From Anaerocolumna sp. AGMB13025 (GTDB taxonomy: Bacteria > Bacillota > Clostridia > Lachnospirales > Lachnospiraceae): a DNA stretch of 64,000 nucleotides. Made by a program: the position numbers and the translations under genes. Of the stretch, positions 56,492 to 64,000 are shown piece by piece (position 1 is the stretch's first letter; every line of letters begins with the position of its first letter). The notes beneath the pieces are model-generated. The model was given only the letters and a program-made list of their open reading frames with translations. It did not search any database and was not told where the DNA came from. The DNA lies in NCBI RefSeq assembly GCF_029689925.1, contig NZ_CP121445.1, positions 2,163,001-2,227,000 of the forward strand, read 5' to 3'.

Positions 56492-58351
56492 ATGCAGGAA
56501 AGAATCCCACCTTTACAATGGACACCGAGTGGTGGAATAATATTGGAAGAAAATGCAACAACATCTGTAAAAGCTGAAAAAAATGTACTGGTCGTTGCAG
56601 GGCCAGGTGCTGGAAAAACCGAATTACTCGCACAAAAAACTGGATATTTATTTCAAACAAATATTTGTACATATCCAAAAAAAATACTTGCTATCAGTTT
56701 TAAAACTGACGCTGCTGCAAACTTAAAAGAGAGAATAGAAAGTAGATATGGAAAAGAATATGCTATCAGATTTTCTTCTCTCACTTACGATGCGTTTGCA
56801 AAAAAGATTCTGGATCAATTTAGAAATGCTTTACCAGAAGAACTTCGTCCTAGCAAGGATTATATTATAGGAGACAAGAAAACTATTGATGCAGCATTCA
56901 AGAAATCTGGTTATTTGAATCCTAGAGGTTTAACACCTAGTAGATTGGCAGTGTATTATGAAAATGTGATTGCAACAACTCCTTTACCCGTATGCGGAGA
57001 TTCTATTGGTAGTAATGTATGGAGATTACTAATTAGAGGTTTTGATGATAATCCTTCGTGCTTAACTTTTAAAATGATAAGTATGTTGACAATATATATT
57101 TTTTCAACGAATCCATATGTATTAAGAGGTTTACAAGCGACATATTCCCATGTATTTTTAGATGAATTTCAGGATACAACCAGCTTGCAATATGATTTGG
57201 TTAAAATGGGTTTTCAAAATTCTAATTCTAAGATCACCGCTGTGGGGGATAATAAACAGCGAATCATGGTGTGGGCAGGTGCGAGGAAAACTATCTTTGA
57301 AGATTTTCAGCAGGATTTCAACGCTATGAAGATTCCACTATTGATGAATCATAGATCTGCGCCACGACTAGTTGATTTACAGAAATTAATGTACACCTCT
57401 TTACAGGTGGATCTTATTGATTTACAAACTTCAAAAAAATGGGAGAAGAATGATGGGGATATAAAACTGTATATATCAGAAAATGAAGATCTGGAAGCAA
57501 AATATCTGGTTGCAGATATAACCGAGAAAATATCTAATGGAGTTTCATTAAAAGATATTTGTATTTTAGTTAAACAATTACCGGGAAACTACATAGATAC
57601 TCTTGTAACAGTACTTTCTTCTTTTGGTATTAAGGCAAGAATAGAAACGGAGTATCAAGACATATTAAAGGAATTTATTGTTGTACTCGTTTTAAATACA
57701 TTAAAAGTTTCAATCAATCGACGCTCACCTACAGAATGGGAATATGTTAATAACGCAATGGAAGGACTGAAAGGATTTGATTCAACCGAAAGATCTGACG
57801 CATATGATCAGGAGCATATTAATTTAATAAACCTTCTGAATGCGACATCTGAGAAGTTAGCTTTAGATATTACGGAAACCGAATTTCACGAAGTAATAAA
57901 TAACATTATTCAATTCTTTGATATTGAGAAAATAAAAGCGTTATATCCAACATATGCACAAGGAAATTTCTTTGAAGATATTGTTAATAAAATGATTGAT
58001 CTATTATGGAAAGAATTTGAAGAATGTAATAATTGGAATCTATCCTTTGAAAATTTTCAAGGATTATATTCTATACCAATTATGACTATACATAAAAGTA
58101 AGGGGCTTGAGTATATAGCTGTTTACTTTGTAGGGCTTGAAGATGGTGCTTTTTGGAGTTTTAGAAATCAACCTGAAGAAGATAGGTGTGCTTTTTTTGT
58201 CGCTCTTTCGAGGGCAAAAGAATTTTTGTCTTTTTCATTTTGTGCATATCGTCACAAGTTAAGGAATCCAAATCAAAAACATACAGAAATAAACGAATTT
58301 TTTGAACTATTAAAGTTGCCAGGTATCTCTACTGTTATTAACTGTGATTAA
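56492..58351 (+). CDS. gajB: GajB-like UvrD-family helicase
   Basis: A 619-residue superfamily-1A helicase: Walker A GPGAGKTELLA at about residues 36-46, motif II LDEFQDTT near 225, motif III GDNKQRIMVWAG near 255, and motif V/VI HKSKGLEYIAVYFVGLEDG near 530 followed by VALSRAKEFL. The order with GajA is that of Gabija, in which GajB activates or assists killing. It is longer than the reference GajB. ATG follows TGGAGG. It ends 110 bases before the recombinase remnant. Confidence 0.82.
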   Translation: MQERIPPLQWTPSGGIILEENATTSVKAEKNVLVVAGPGAGKTELLAQKTGYLFQTNICTYPKKILAISFKTDAAANLKERIESRYGKEYAIRFSSLTYDAFAKKILDQFRNALPEELRPSKDYIIGDKKTIDAAFKKSGYLNPRGLTPSRLAVYYENVIATTPLPVCGDSIGSNVWRLLIRGFDDNPSCLTFKMISMLTIYIFSTNPYVLRGLQATYSHVFLDEFQDTTSLQYDLVKMGFQNSNSKITAVGDNKQRIMVWAGARKTIFEDFQQDFNAMKIPLLMNHRSAPRLVDLQKLMYTSLQVDLIDLQTSKKWEKNDGDIKLYISENEDLEAKYLVADITEKISNGVSLKDICILVKQLPGNYIDTLVTVLSSFGIKARIETEYQDILKEFIVVLVLNTLKVSINRRSPTEWEYVNNAMEGLKGFDSTERSDAYDQEHINLINLLNATSEKLALDITETEFHEVINNIIQFFDIEKIKALYPTYAQGNFFEDIVNKMIDLLWKEFEECNNWNLSFENFQGLYSIPIMTIHKSKGLEYIAVYFVGLEDGAFWSFRNQPEEDRCAFFVALSRAKEFLSFSFCAYRHKLRNPNQKHTEINEFFELLKLPGISTVINCD

Positions 58352-58460
58352 ATAAGCATCAAATATATTAACCCTTTTGCGATAGGGAAACTTATGGCCT
58401 TCTTCATTCCGTTTTTGCTTTAGCATAAAGGGAGTCTGCCTAGACAATGCAGCGGGGCAG

Positions 58461-58612
58461 TGTGAAGAAATCCAAAATACACGTGAACCACTGGTTGATG
58501 TAGATACATTTCTAGCCCTGCGGCAAATTAAACAGAGATAGGAGTCTGGTGAGAGAAATTAAATGAAACTGCGAACGGAAAACAACCTGAAAAAGCGTGT
58601 TTTTTGTGGCAT
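58461..58612 (+). pseudogene. Recombinase remnant
   Basis: The translation EEIQNTREPLVDVDTFLALRQ matches recombinase 2 (VEIKNTHEPLVDEETFYAVRQ) in the region before its zinc ribbon, followed by IKQ and a stop, then partial matches to the zinc-ribbon entrance (KKRVFCG). Both frame and stops are broken. It is a dead piece of a large serine recombinase. Confidence 0.85.
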
Positions 58613-58622
58613 TTACCAACTA

Positions 58623-64000
<5,378 letters not shown>

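Noticed and set aside
54412..58351. PARIS or other OLD-based defence instead of Gabija
   Set aside because: The partner gene is a UvrD-family helicase with full motifs, which fits Gabija; PARIS uses a different second protein.

Overview
The window reads as DNA from an anaerobic Gram-positive bacterium of the Clostridia type. The grounds are the strong AGGAGG-type ribosome sites with many TTG and GTG starts, a sufCBDSU operon with the Firmicute scaffold SufU, SpoVG, TndX-type large serine recombinases and a GPTG-type collagen-like protein. I cannot name the genus. Most of the window is one integrative conjugative element (ICE) or a mosaic of several, with cargo and degraded scars. Functions are read from motifs and remembered families; no database search was possible.

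Region 1 (1-25,690) is a conjugation operon almost entirely on the plus strand. It mixes type IV secretion parts (VirD4/TraG coupling protein, VirB2-like subunit, VirB6/TrbL-like channel protein, PrgI-like protein, VirB4 split into two genes, a C39-like peptidase) with a nearly complete Tad/Flp pilus set (prepilin peptidase, CpaB, two CpaE/TadZ-like ATPases, CpaF/TadA, TadB, TadC and two pseudopilin-like proteins). A cytosine-5 methyltransferase, an MT-A70 adenine methyltransferase and an XF1762-type (possibly Mom-related) protein lie inside the same operon. An AT-rich gene with its own promoter, palindromes and terminator (about 5,840-6,490) looks like a later insertion.

Region 2 (about 25,700-44,900) is a more AT-rich accessory island centred on metals and Fe-S clusters: a CynX-like MFS transporter, MarR-, AraC-, LysR- and DtxR-type regulators, a SEC-C methionine aminopeptidase, a LUD-domain protein, a ZIP transporter, a chemoreceptor lacking its sensor domain, sufCBDSU, and feoA-feoB with a FeoC-like protein. 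A module (MarR, small protein, DtxR, SufC) is present twice, one copy decayed. Six copies of a 19-bp palindrome near consensus GTGTATGGCAACCATACAC sit in its promoters. A relaxase N-terminal stub at 31,504 shows that this region was also assembled from conjugative-element pieces.

Region 3 (about 44,700-53,950) starts with a class-I cyclic-di-GMP riboswitch and its terminator, then a leader-peptide/terminator arrangement, a small sigma-like regulator behind a hairpin that covers its ribosome site, a hairpin-rich noncoding stretch, a DinG-like helicase, a DUF6870 protein and three overlapping large serine recombinases. Region 4 (54,330-58,350) is a two-gene Gabija-like anti-phage system with its own promoter. 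It is followed by a dead recombinase fragment and then by a very long plus-strand collagen-like gene that lacks a proper 5' end and runs off the right edge.

Working model (inference): an ICE with a T4SS/Tad-hybrid transfer apparatus and self-protective DNA modification carries, or has captured, an iron/Fe-S island. Its recombinase-bearing end is associated with phage defence and appears to abut a truncated collagen-like surface gene.
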